This document shows, piece by piece, positions 37,760 through 50,235 of a DNA stretch of 64,000 nucleotides. Below the pieces are notes generated by a model that saw only the letters and a list, made by a program, of their open reading frames with translations, was not told the DNA's origin and did no database searches. The stretch lies in the NCBI GenBank assembly GCA_964006375.1, contig OZ023263.1, positions 136,210,063 through 136,274,062 of the forward strand. The letters are read 5' to 3'. Numbering within the stretch: the first letter of the stretch is position 1; every line of letters begins with the position of its first letter. The position numbers and the translations under genes are program-made. The stretch comes from Tillus elongatus (lineage: Eukaryota; Arthropoda; Insecta; Coleoptera; Cleridae).

Positions 37760-39880
37760 TTTCTCTACCAATAAACTTCTGAAAGGTTATATTACTCGAC
37801 TTTTAACAAAAAAATTAAATTTTCATAAAATCACCCCCCCATTGATCCCCTACCCCCTGAAGTGACCCAACCCAAAGACAATATGAAGTGTTCCTTTGCC
37901 AAAGACAAAACAAATCCCATTCCAGAATCAAGTTGTGTACGTTTTCAGATGTTTTGTCTTTTTTTGTTCTTAAAAAAAATTGAAATTTTTGGCATCAATA
38001 TTCCACCCTTACACATTTAACCCCAAATTTGATTTCAGCATAGAATACCAGATGTTTGATGAAATTCAAAGTTTTGTAATAAACAAACAAACATAATATT
38101 ACTGAAGGTTTAAAAAAACATTCAATTTTCTCAAAATCATTTATCACCTAGCCCCTGGAGCAATTTTAAAATAATCTGAACCGTTCGTTACAGACCAAAA
38201 AAAAAATTGTTTCCAAATCATGCTTTTTGTATTTGTGTATGGGACAGTATTAGTTATTTGGACAATCAAAATACATGGAAACTTTGAAACTACAAAAGTT
38301 TTTGACGTACCTGCATAAACTCCAAGCAACACAATGCACAAATTGTAACAAAAATGGACTGTGCACTTCTGGAACCTCAGGCAGAAGATTCCAATTTTTA
38401 TTGACAATTGAGATTGCTTTGAATGTGTTTTAAGTAAGGTAGCGAAAGATCATCAAACAACAATGAGTGGGCCTCGTATATATGTACATACTACGCAAAT
38501 CCGTTTATTAGTGTATAGACTTTTATAAGCAACGTTCAGTCGCGAGGACTCAATAATTTACTCGAGTGTCACAATGAGTTCAAGAAGAGATATGTACGGT
38601 GTCACATTGGACTGCTAGGAAATCAACATGTGTAACAATTCCTTGAAACGCCAACCAGAGAAACCTTAAGCTTCAACATATAAAAACATTGTATCGTCTG
38701 TATTTTTAAACAAACCAAAATTTTTTGTAGAAAACAATTAATTATAAATTAAAATAGTTCATTTGTCCATCTCAAACCACTATCAGAATTGATTTAATTA
38801 AAAACGTTTAAATTAAAACCAACTAGGCGTATTGTTTTGCCTCTTTTTTTTGTTGAAGAATTATATTTCATGTGATTTTAAATTTACTAAACTGTTGGAA
38901 TTGTGTAACATAGTCTTCTTTAATTAGTCGATAGTAGATAACACTAGAACTAAATTCACTTTCAAATCTATATTAAAACTATTAATATGACCTATATATT
39001 ATATTGATTTTACATGACAGCTCTTTCCCAACGATGTGTCTTTTTTAGATAATTTATCCATATCGGAGGGAAACAGCTGCCACGTAATTATAATAATAAA
39101 ATGTAAATCTTACACCTGTTAGTAAATATATTATTTTACACGATTTTCATTAACAGCCTTTGATTGTATTGTCACAATAAGCGAATTTTGTCCCTTACTT
39201 AAATATACCTTGTATTCCACTTTTAAAATTGTATTAAACGTCCTTTCTTTTAACTTATTGTTTATTTTCTGTGAGAAATATTAGGGAATTTCCCACATCC
39301 AACACTTTTAGATAAATCAACTGCTGATAATTATAATTTGACATCACTAATGCACGTCGACACTACTCTTTCCCTTTGCATTCCTTGTCTTTACTGAGTT
39401 ATTTACATGTGAACTTCTTCATGATCTGTTACTATAAGTTAAAAAACATTTAAAGGAGGTACGACTGCAAAATCTGAAAAAGGCAGCTGTTAGAGATCCG
39501 ACTAAGCTATTTTTTTCGCTTTTCCACTCATATTTACAGTTCGTTTTCCTCGCCCTACACCCTTATTAACTCCTGGTCCTGTAACTTTTTTAGAGGTTGT
39601 TTATAAGAAATGTTTGTTGTGGGTTATGCACCTAGGAGAATCCTAAGCATGTTTCGGAAAACAATTCTCAAAACCCTCCATGAGGTAAACTGCTAATTTA
39701 CCAAATTTATTTTATATATATATTTCATTTTGTGCTGTTTAGACAAATTAAATTCCTGATTGTCATTTATTTTATTTATTTTATTAAATTAACCCACTAT
39801 AAATATTCATCTAGAGATATTGTATTTTATTTGTCCCTTTGGTAGTACCTTTCTTTTCATAAATCAAACATCTTAATCTT
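37760..39880. other. AT-rich repeat DNA, no gene
   Basis: 37775-38100 resembles, in reverse, the tandem repeat at 43330-44080 (CATTGATCCCCTACCCCCTGA block and ACTCGAGT-type words). 39540-39600 resembles 7780-7850 (CACCCTTATTAACTCC and following). The remainder is AT-rich without signal. Confidence 0.45.
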
Positions 39881-39884
39881 ATGA

Positions 39885-40341
39885 AAATTCACTACCATAA
39901 CGCACTTGCTGCGTCCCGAGTTTTTTCTATATGATAAGGCACCATAGTGACCTCTTAAACTTTTCAAGAAAAAATGTTGGTGAAACCTTACACACATGCC
40001 TCTAAACCAAAAACTAAGGAAGTTTAGTAGATTGTAATGATAAATATACCTACGTTTCTACGTAAAGACAGTGACGAGGGCCTTTTAGCTTGTAATGATG
40101 GATATACTTTTTTCTATGTGATAAGGCAACATAGTGACCTCTTGAACCTTTTTAAGCAAAAATGTTGGACTTTATTATTACGTGTGAATTTAACGTTTAC
40201 ATTAGTGAATTGTCGTAAAAAAATCACTAATGGGGAGATCCCGACTTTAGAATTCTGAAAAAATTTTTGCAAATGAGCACGAACTAGGACCCCTAGAACC
40301 CATATCCGGAGTCAGTTTCAATTTTTATATGTATATCTATA

Positions 40342-40437
<96 letters not shown>

Positions 40438-40793
40438 GTGTGTGTGTGGGTGTCTGTGTGTCACACCGATAACTTAAAAAATAATGGACCGATAATGATA
40501 AAATTTGGGATGTACTTTTTTTTGTAAATGTCTTGGATAAGTTCGTTGGTCAGGAAAATCGGACGAGATTTTCCGGGAAATTTTTGAGTTTTCATTCGAT
40601 AAAAAAAATTTTCGCAAAAAATTAAAAAGCTAACATAACCAAATTTGGTAGATAGGTTTACGATATAAAAAGTAAACTATGCACCAAAATTTAGATTTCT
40701 ATGTTACAAGAAAAAAAAAGTTATAATAAAATATTTTGTGCCAGATCATTTCTATGAAAATTCACTACCATAACGCACTTGCTGCGTCCAGAC
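39885..40793 (+). repeat. HINE-like (AT)n-core repeat, most complete copy C, preceded by an orphan terminus
   Basis: 40202 starts the left hairpin (TTAGTGAATTGTCGTAAAA...ATCACTAATGG). Then follow GGGGAGATCCCGACTTTAGA, GAACTAGGACCCCTAGAACC, the (AT)n core (40345-40434), CACACCGATAACTTAAAAAA, and the right end TTCTATGAAAATTCACTACC joined to the small hairpin ACGCACTTGCTGCGT (40773-40787). The left start AGTGAATTTTC and right end GAAAATTCACT are inverted. 39885-39920 carries another right terminus alone, and 39982-40110 matches 28755-28880. Short inverted ends, a terminal hairpin and a microsatellite core are the architecture of Helentron-associated elements (HINEs/DINE-1). Confidence 0.75.
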
Positions 40794-40799
40794 TTTTCT

Positions 40800-41599
40800 T
40801 ATTCTGATAAGAGCCTTTGGTGGCGGGCGCTGTGGCTCAGTAAACACCTTGATGACAAAAACAAAATTTGAGCGGGTAAACCGATAAGACGGTGTGCCTG
40901 TATGATACGGCGACATATTGTCATGATATAAACAACTACCTCTATATGCGTTAGAAACTGTTACCTTGGCGACATACTGTGATGATATAAACATTTAATG
41001 TCGTTAAAGACTATCGCCTTATGCGACATCGGCTTTTAATTGTAATAACCGTCACTGATCACCTCTTGGCTATCAGCTATCGATTGTGTTGATGCCAGAA
41101 AGGCTGCAGGTCATGTAACAACTCACACCCCCGGCCTCCCGAGCTCCGCTTTATTTCCCGATATTCTTACTCATATTTGAATTCTACTCGCGACGACGAG
41201 TACGGTGATATCTCACACATGCCCTCTAAAGCAATCATAAAAAAGTTTGGTTCGCATACGCATTCACCGCCATTTTACATAGGTCGCTATATGATAATCA
41301 AAATGGTCGCCACTACCGCCATCTGTCAACCCAGGCCCAAGGTACGATTCCAACTGATGACGTCAGCGCCATCAGGATTCAAAACTTTAGCCATCTGTCA
41401 AATTGCCGCCACTATCTCCATCTATCAACCCAGGCCCGTATTCAAAACTCCCTCTATCTGTCAAATTGCAGCCGTCTGGTTACTGGCTTCTGATTGGTCG
41501 AAGGAGAAATGTGGAGGGGTCAGCCAAAGAGGCTTATTACCTAATTACAAGCAGCCACAACTTTGGATGTTAGCCATTCATCTTTTATTCGAATACTAA
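40800..41599. other. GC-richer patch without recognised gene
   Basis: 41177-41599 (+) is a 140-codon frame with internal repeats (ICQPRP, ICQIAA, SIYQPRP, SICQIAA) that come from a short DNA repeat around CCATCTGTCAAMYYS. I judge it non-coding repeat DNA, but a real protein is not excluded. Confidence 0.4.
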
Positions 41600-42110
41600 A
41601 GAAAATGAAATGCGTCTCAATAAATTGATACAAACTCAAGAGCTCATCGAAGACGATTTTGTTAGAAGAACGACTTTTGTGAACAAATGATGGAAATACT
41701 ATATAACAATGTTATCCAACTAGAACATGTTCTGTCTTCTGATGAGTGCAGTTTTACACTTCACGATCATACTAATAGTCAAAGTTGTCGCTACTGGTCT
41801 AAAGAAAATTGACACTGGATGAGAGGAACACACGCAATAACCTGAAAATGTCAATGTTTTGGAAGGAATAGTTGGAACCATGTCATTGGTCCCTTTATCA
41901 TTGATTGCAATTTGAACGGAGATAATTATTTAGCACTGTTCCAGGATAATATCGTGTCAGCTTTGGCAAACTTATATCCTGATCGAGCAAACCCATAGGG
42001 TCCAGTGATTGTGATATGGCTCCAGTATAATGAAGCACCACCACATTACCAAATTAATGTCAGGGGCAGTACCTCGGCTCAAAAAATGTGTGAATGGTCT
42101 GACGACCGCA
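41600..42110 (+). pseudogene. DDE_3-type transposase fragment
   Basis: The frame reads EDDFVRRTTFCEQMMEILYN, LSSDECSFTLHDHTNSQSCR (first Asp in SDE), two stops, then GPFIIDCNLNGDNYLALFQD and EAPPHYQINV, where the family has DGAPPHY. The second Asp is therefore changed. This is the catalytic region of IS630/Tc1-like insect transposases often fused to DUF4817. Stops near 41812, 41841 and 41998 inactivate it. Confidence 0.7.
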
Positions 42111-42119
42111 GCCATATAA

Positions 42120-43320
42120 CACAGCAACACACACACACACACAGTGCATAAACTTAATATTTACAAACCGGTAGATAGGGAATCGAGGATCGTTAGAATG
42201 GACAGCACGATCACATGATCTACCGCTATTCAAATTCTTATGAGGATATGTGAAAAGTATGGTATACAGAACCGAAACAAGCTATATAAATTTCACAAAT
42301 ATCTGACAAAAATGTATTTCTACGGAAACACAAAAAAATGTGTGCGAAAACTAACTAAATATTCTTACACAAAAATTTGCTAAAAGAATATTAGAATTAT
42401 AATACTTATATTTTCATGTGACAATCTGCCGGTAATAATAACGTTATTGAGTCTGTCACTTTTGATGGAAATTTGAACCAGTGGTAGTAAAGAAAAATAT
42501 ACCTAAGCGGAAAAATACTCATATTTTATGTCACAAGCTGTCAGAACTAAACATTCCTTAAGTCCGCTACTTTAAAGTTTTATTTGACATTTGTGAAAAC
42601 AATTTATCAACTACCTCCTTATATTATGAAAATGTAAACATGGATAATCGTTGCAAATTAATTTTTTACTTTCTTTGTATCAAAATTACTTTAAATATTT
42701 TGATATTTTTGTTTGAAAATTCGCCGAATTATCACATAAACTGAACGGTTATTAGAATTGAATAAACAAGTAAATAAATAATGTTAAACGGATCTAAAAT
42801 ATATACTAAATAATATATGATAATAATAAAATATAAATTTTTCTAAAACTAGAGTCTGTAGGTATAGGATATGTTACAAAACTTAAAGAGAAGGGCGTGC
42901 CATTCACTACTGAAACACAAAATACAGGCTGTTCTATGTAAAAAATATGAGTTACGGCAGTGGGAATTTTTTCAAATTCAATCATTATTCAGCCCTTTGT
43001 ATACAGCATCGAGATTTTTTTCTGCGAATGATATACACGAAAACCTCTCTGAATACGTCATTTTCATGGAACTCCGCTCTTTTATTGGTAAAAACTCCGT
43101 CTCATCATTTTTGATATGTGCGAAAAATGTGAAAAGTTGCGAAACAATTGAAATAAGTCAACGAACGTTATCAATTTTTTTTCCTTACAATTCGTTAGAA
43201 AATGCACTAATATTAAAAACAAAAGAAAATCTGCATCACCGAGTTATGAGCCAATCTGCGATTGTCAAAATAGTTTTATGAGATGCAGCTCAAGACTATA
43301 ATTAACATATACAGTTACTT
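42120..43320. other. AT-rich stretch with one unassigned 136-codon frame
   Basis: 42871-43281 (+) is an ATG frame rich in Ser, Lys, Leu and Ile without motif, signal peptide or membrane segment. It merges into the repeat unit beginning at 43330, which suggests it is part of that repeat. No function is proposed. Confidence 0.35.
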
Positions 43321-43329
43321 CCATATCGT

Positions 43330-44080
43330 CAATACGTGTGGATAAGTATGGCATCGGCGCCAAAAATTACCGAAAAAAATGTTCGCTTAAACGTCGTAGA
43401 AAGCATCAAAACATATAGAAAACATGATTGGGGAACGAAAATTTTTTGTGTCTGTCGGGCTGTATGTCTGTCTGTTTGTAGCCACGATAACTTTAGAACG
43501 AAGAGAGATATCGTCTACAAATTTGGTATACAGTTAGCACCCGACAAACGAACAGTTCAGGTTGTTTACGGGAAAAATCTCTCCAAGGGGTAGGGGATGA
43601 ATGGGGGATGGTTTGGTGAAAATTGACATTATTTCGTTAAAACTCGAGTAATATAACATTTTAGGGTTTGTTTATTAGAAAACTTTCAATTTCATCGAAC
43701 ATCTGATATTCTGTGCTGAAATTAACTTAGCGGTTTAATGTGTGGGGGTGGAATATCGGTGACAGGAATTTGGAATTTTTTTTGCTAAAACGTCGTAAAA
43801 ACTTTCAAAACATATAGAGAACTTGATTCTGAACGAAAATTGTTGTCTCTGTTAGTCTGTTGGTCTGTCGGTCGGTCGGTCTGTCGGATTGTACGTCTGT
43901 CTGTTAGTAGGCGCAATAACTTTCGAACGAATTGAGATATCATCTTCAAGTTTGGTATGCACTTAGCATTCTACAAAAGCACGCCTCGAGTTGTTTTTGG
44001 GTAAGATCGCTCAGGGGGTAGGAAATAAATGAGGTGTGAAAATTTACAATTTGTCGTTAAAACTCGAGTAATATAACGTT
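43330..44080. repeat. Tandem repeat, about 405-bp unit, two copies
   Basis: Units start near 43433 and 43838 with GAACGAAAATTKTTGT. They share a CTGTCTGTYWGTAGSC block, RCGATAACTTTMGAACGAA, AGGGGGTAGG and GTTAAAACTCGAGTAATATAAC. A reverse relative lies at 37775-38100. The frame at 43336-43593 is part of it. Confidence 0.65.
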
Positions 44081-44399
44081 TCAGAAGTTTATGGTTACAG
44101 GAGTAGGAGTATAAAGATTTTCTTAACGGTCAAGTCATGAATCCTAAATTAATTTAATGAGAATGTCTTTCTGAGGAGCGTAGATTGTCACAGTTATGTG
44201 TAAGTTATGATTCCATTTGCAACACTATTTTTTCTCGTATCTTGTATAATAACGGATGCAATGAGCTTTACCGTAAAAATGCGTCACCCTGTATATATGT
44301 AAACAAATAAAAAATGAAACTAACCCCAGGTATATTGGTTTTGTGTGTTTCTCTGGTCATCAGTTTAAGCCAAAAGTTTTTCTCTAAATGCCTGTAACT

Positions 44400-45020
<621 letters not shown>

Positions 45021-45361
45021 AACACGGATTTTAATTTAACATATGCTTTATTTTAAAATATAATTTTTGTACACCATTACTAAAAAACGATATCGTAAAA
45101 TGGAATCTACGCTACCAAATTACATTTTTGCTTTATTTTAACAGTACACTAATAAATTAACTTTATTATGTTGTTTATTTACCACATTGGCTATTCGTTT
45201 ATAATTTATATTGAACTATAAATTTTCAATTCCAGAACCGTTACATAATTCATGGTTATATGCATGTATCCATCTGACAGTGCATGAAATAAAGACAAAT
45301 TGATAGGACATAAAAAGGTATTAAATAAAAGCCCAAAGTCAAAAATCAAACACGGAAATCC

Positions 45362-45525
45362 TATTTAAAATCATTGATTCGTTGCATTATGTCGCTCTGT
45401 AATGCCTCAACAGTGACTTCAGCATCAACGGATATGTAATTCAATATAGACCGCTCAGCGGTTGAAATTTGGAAATTGAAATTCATTCTCTCGAATTCGG
45501 TCGACATCAGCCCCACATGCTTAGT
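45362..45525 (-). pseudogene. Possible hAT-family transposase scrap
   Basis: The minus strand is open for about 50 codons: LMSTEFERMNFNFQISTAER, SILNYISVDAEV, then ALQSDIMQRINDF before a TAG. The pattern recalls the ...PFSVD...LQLELIDLQ... stretch in ZBED/GTF2IRD2-like hAT transposases. The assignment is weak. 45021-45361 and 45526-45754 hold nothing recognisable. Confidence 0.35.
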
Positions 45526-45754
45526 TTAAATCCGAATCAGCGGTGCTTTTGATCTTTCTAATTTTGCAGTTTCATCGTTATTTCGTTAGTACAATTCAAT
45601 AATGACGATATTAATTATTACTAATGTAATAATGTATATACAGCACTCTCTTTGATATTTCCATTAGTATTAGTTTATACTGAATTTAACATTGATTTTA
45701 CATGATTAGGAAATTTTATGGACAATTATATTTGAATATCACTATATAAAATTT

Positions 45755-45897
45755 ACTAATTTTCGTAGAAAAAATTAAGGAGATCCTGACTTTAATTTTG
45801 AAAACATTTCTTTAAATGAGCGTGAACTACGACCTCTAGAACCCATATTCTGGGTCAGTTTTAATTTTAATATGTTTATCTCTAAATATTTTAAGTT

Positions 45898-45966
<69 letters not shown>
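45755..45966 (+). repeat. HINE-like repeat copy F (left half)
   Basis: CTAATTTTCGTAGAAAAAAT, GAGCGTGAACTACGACCTCT, ACCCATATTCTGGGTCAG and an (AT)n core at 45900-45966. No right half. Confidence 0.65.
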
Positions 45967-45967
<1 letters not shown>

Positions 45968-46146
45968 CATAACTGTTGTGTGTTATGTGAATAAAGTAGG
46001 TGTATTTATGGTCTCCGATGTTTATTGAAGATTTGGTGGAAAAAGCACTACAAAAAAGAGGAAATTTACACAGTTTATATATTAAATGGTGCTGAAAATA
46101 TTGGTTAGGAAATGGATGTGACGTAACATTAGAAAACTTGTGATTT

Positions 46147-47175
46147 TTGAGTTTTGTATCAGAGTATCAGTGGAGATTTTCGAATTGGCTACTATACTAT
46201 CGATACAGTCTGATAACGAGTAGAAGGCTGTCCATACACGCACCTATTGATAATACAATTCGAGAAGGCAACGAGATTTCAAACGCGGATATTTTGGGGG
46301 AGATTATTATAAACTGTACCGAATTCAAGACAGGTTTGCAAGCATTGGAAAGGAGACTGCTTTTAACGATAGAGAGTCTCAAACTAGAGTAAAAAACTTG
46401 AAGAAGAAAATTGTGAACTAAACAGCAGAGTCGAAAATCTGGAAAAAAATCTGCGTAAAAACAACATAATAGCCTTTGGTCAAAAACACGATAATAACGG
46501 AGATATCGTGGAACACACCCGGGAGACACCGAGAAAGCTTTTATGTGCTGAGATCCACAGAAGTGACTTAAGCAATTTATATACATTGGAAAAATCGGAA
46601 AATAGACCAGTACTCAATGAATTTGTGTGGAAGTAGTACGAAACCGTACTAAGCTAAAGGGTACTCAAATATTTATATAGGTGAGGACTTGACGTTGTCA
46701 CAGAGGGCGGATGAACAAATGCTGAGAAAACATCTCAAATTGGCAAAATTGGGGAAGGACAACAAATGCATGATTAATGGATTAAAGTTGGTAGTAAACG
46801 GTGTAAGCTACACAGCTAAATACCCGAAAGTAAAAGATCAAGATACATATGGAGAGGACAAGGTCACTAAAAGAACCTCAAGCGCTCCAAGTACACCCCA
46901 TATTGTTGTGGGGGAATCTGAAAGAGTCTTATCTAGAAAATGAGTCAGAATTCCAATCGCCTATAAAGCCAACACAGAGAAGCGTAAGTGAAGCCAATAC
47001 TCTGGTAAGTCAAGGGGGAATAGACGACTTGCAAGCCAAAGGTAGTACCTTAGTAGGCGGGGTTGAAATTGAACAGCATAGGAAGCAGGCAAAGCCGATT
47101 GATTATGTGAACAAACAAGTGAAGAAACAAATAACGCCGGTGACACTGAGGCTAAGAACCGACAGAGGAAGATAG
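46147..47175 (+). pseudogene. ORF1 (Gag-like) of a CR1/Daphne-like LINE, broken
   Basis: Open pieces at 46147-46392, about 46393-46637, 46689-46943 and 46849-47175 lie in changing frames. The second piece is a coiled coil ending RKNNIIAFG, and the third has EDLTLSQRADEQMLRKHLKL, typical of the ORF1 protein of CR1/jockey-type elements (nucleic-acid binding, trimerising). ORF2 of the same type and strand starts at 49307, with repeat insertions between. Frameshifts make it non-functional. Confidence 0.65.
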
Positions 47176-47359
47176 GAGCGAATACAGTTGGGAATCTGAA
47201 CTAGTGTGGTTACCTTTAGCCGTGCGGACTGCTATGAATCGTTAATATTTTTGCGAGTAAATTTTTATTTTCTGTCTAGATTGTATTTGGAAATATATTT
47301 TTAGGGAATGATGCGAGTTTTAGCACCAATTGTTTATGTTCCAAATATTGCTTTACTCC

Positions 47360-47507
47360 TTGACTTTCAATTAATTTTCTTAGAAAAAATTCACTAATGA
47401 GGAGATCCTGACTTTTGAATTTTGAAAAATTTTTTTCAAATGAGCGTGATCTAGGACCCCTAGAACCCATAAACCCATAAACCCATATCCGGGGTCAGTT
47501 TCAATTT

Positions 47508-47595
<88 letters not shown>
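47360..47595 (+). repeat. HINE-like repeat copy G (left half)
   Basis: Hairpin-like TTAGAAAAAATTCACTAATG, GAGCGTGATCTAGGACCCCT, a short direct repeat AAACCCAT x3, and (AT)n at 47515-47594. Confidence 0.65.
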
Positions 47596-47599
<4 letters not shown>

Positions 47600-47899
47600 T
47601 GTCATTTTTGGTCTCGTACAGGATTTACAATTTCGGCAAAAATATGGGTAGTTGAGAAAGGTTTGCAGTTGGAAAAGTATTATGGAGTGATTGGTATTAA
47701 TTGTAAATGGAGGTATCAGGTGAATCATTAGAAGAACGAAGTGGAACAGGAAAGAAATTTTTTGGAATGTCAAAATTTTAAGGTTGTTGAATTTGGAGTG
47801 TTGTCAAGCAGTTTTGGATGCAACTATGTATAAAATTATGTTAATATTCACCACAAGTTTTAGACTTATTGAATAAACATGTATAATTTTAAGCAATAA

Positions 47900-48400
<501 letters not shown>

Positions 48401-48509
48401 AGTTTATAGCTGTTTAATTTTGCATTTCCTTTAACAGCTTTTTACCTTTTCATTTTGTTTATACGTCCTAATGTCTATTGTGTTTTTATTTATACTTACA
48501 TAATTACTG

Positions 48510-49250
48510 ATTTTAAGATTTTACGTAACTCCTTTTTAGTTTTCTTTGCACCTCCTGTTAGTGATTTATTGATAAGTTTTATATATTGTTGATTTTGGCG
48601 TACTTGTTCTTGGTTCTGACGCATATTGTACCTGATGCAAATATCGCTTTGGTTGTTAGGTTTTAGATTTATAACTGTGTGATTTTGTAATTGTTTTGTC
48701 GATTTTTTGCCTTTATAGCTTTATTTATACATTATATTGTACATATGCCTTTATATAATATTCATGTTAGGATTTTATGTAGTTGTATTTTGGTTTTCCA
48801 AACCACCAACAGGTTTATTTGATATATTTTACATCTTGTGTCATTTTAGTGTTCTTGTTCTGCTCATTGGGTTTTATTTTGTCTGTATGTTACATATTTC
48901 ATCTGTACATATGGTTTCATTTATACTTATATAATATTCATTTTAGGATTTTACGTAGTTGTATCTTGGTTTTCCAAACCACTAACAGGTTTAATTAATA
49001 AGTTTTACATCTTGTGTCATTTCAGTGTTTTTGTTCTGCTCATTGGGTTTTATTTTGCCTTTTTTTTACATATTTGGTTTGTACATATGCTTTTATTCAT
49101 ACCTATAGAATATTTATTTTAGGATTTTGCGTAGTTGTATTTTGGTTTTCTAAACCACCAACAGGTTTAATTAATAAGTTTTTACATCTTGTGTCATTTT
49201 AGTGTTCTTGTTCTGCTTATTGGGTTTTATTTTATCTGTATTTTACACAT
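48510..49250 (+). repeat. Tandem 176-bp repeats before LINE ORF2
   Basis: AGGATTTTRYGTAGTTGTAT starts at 48769, 48945 and 49121, exactly 176 bp apart. Each unit contains GGTTTTCCAAACCACCAACA and CTTGTGTCATTTYAGTGTT. A degenerate partial unit may begin near 48512. ORF2 starts 57 bp after the array. The units might be LINE inter-ORF or 5' UTR monomers. Confidence 0.8.
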
Positions 49251-49306
49251 TTTTGTTATCATGTTTGTAAACTGTTTACTTTGTCGTCTCTGTATTCTTG
49301 TTTAGA

Positions 49307-50146
49307 ATGGATGACTTTGTGAGAAGTAATTATTTGGAGGGATATCAAACAGCAACAGCCAAAACTGCGCACGAGTTTAAAACGCTTACTGACTGTACCC
49401 AGATAGAGAATTTAAGAGTTTTCCATATGAATATTCGTAGTTTACAAAAAAAATTATGATGAATTAAAAATTCTTTTTACGGAGTTGGAATGCGAGCATC
49501 AGCGTGAGGTTTGACAGAGACATGGCAACTTAAAGAGCCTAATTTGTATTCATTGATGGGCTTTGAATTACTTTATAGCGGTGGTGATATTAACCAGAAT
49601 GATGGAGTCGTAGTATATGTGAAGGAGGACATTGCTTATAGCCATCAGGTAGTGAAGCTGGCAGAGGCAACTGCCACGGAGGTGACCCTTGAGTTCAATA
49701 ACAATATATTTTAATACTGGCTGTTTACCGACCTCCTTCTACGGATGTTACAAGTTTTAATATGGCGCTTTGGCAGTATCTGAAGCGTCGGCCCAAGTCA
49801 CAACAGATCAATTTGGTTGTTGGTGATATTAACATAAATCTTTTTAATAGCAGTGATATGCACGAATATCGAAATATTATATCATCTGAAGGTTATGACT
49901 TCCTTATCAACAAGTACACACGAGTATATAAAGATTCTGGCAGTTGTTTAGATCACATATTTGCCAACGTTGTAGCTTACTGCTGCAGTTTGAACCCAAT
50001 TATAATGGAGTCGTGTGTAACGGACCATTATGCTACCGTGCTACTGGTCTCATTTCCTACGGCAGTCAAACATAGCGAAACTAAAAAAATCTATATAAAC
50101 ATCGAATTATTATGGAAAAAAACGAAGGGATATGCTTATCAATAAA
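49307..50146 (+). pseudogene. ORF2 endonuclease of a CR1/Daphne-like LINE, interrupted
   Basis: The ATG at 49307 leads to LRVFHMNIRSLQ, with a frame break in the A run near 49448, then LTETWQL (49500s, frame shifted), VVYVKEDIAYSHQV, the catalytic stretch GDININLF, and SCLDHIFANV with a final TDHYA. These are APE-type endonuclease motifs that nick target DNA for target-primed reverse transcription. The frame runs into the 13-bp TSD (50138-50150), where another LINE is inserted, and resumes at 55203. Confidence 0.8.
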
Positions 50147-50150
50147 GATT
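50138..50150. repeat. Target-site duplication, left copy
   Basis: ATCAATAAAGATT is repeated exactly at 55203-55215 and brackets the inserted LINE. Confidence 0.9.
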
Positions 50151-50235
50151 TTTTTTTTGTTCCCTCAGGGCTCGTTCGCGGCCTTGCCGCCCCGATAGCA
50201 CCGCAACCCTTGGTTGATTGTGCATACCCTTAGTC

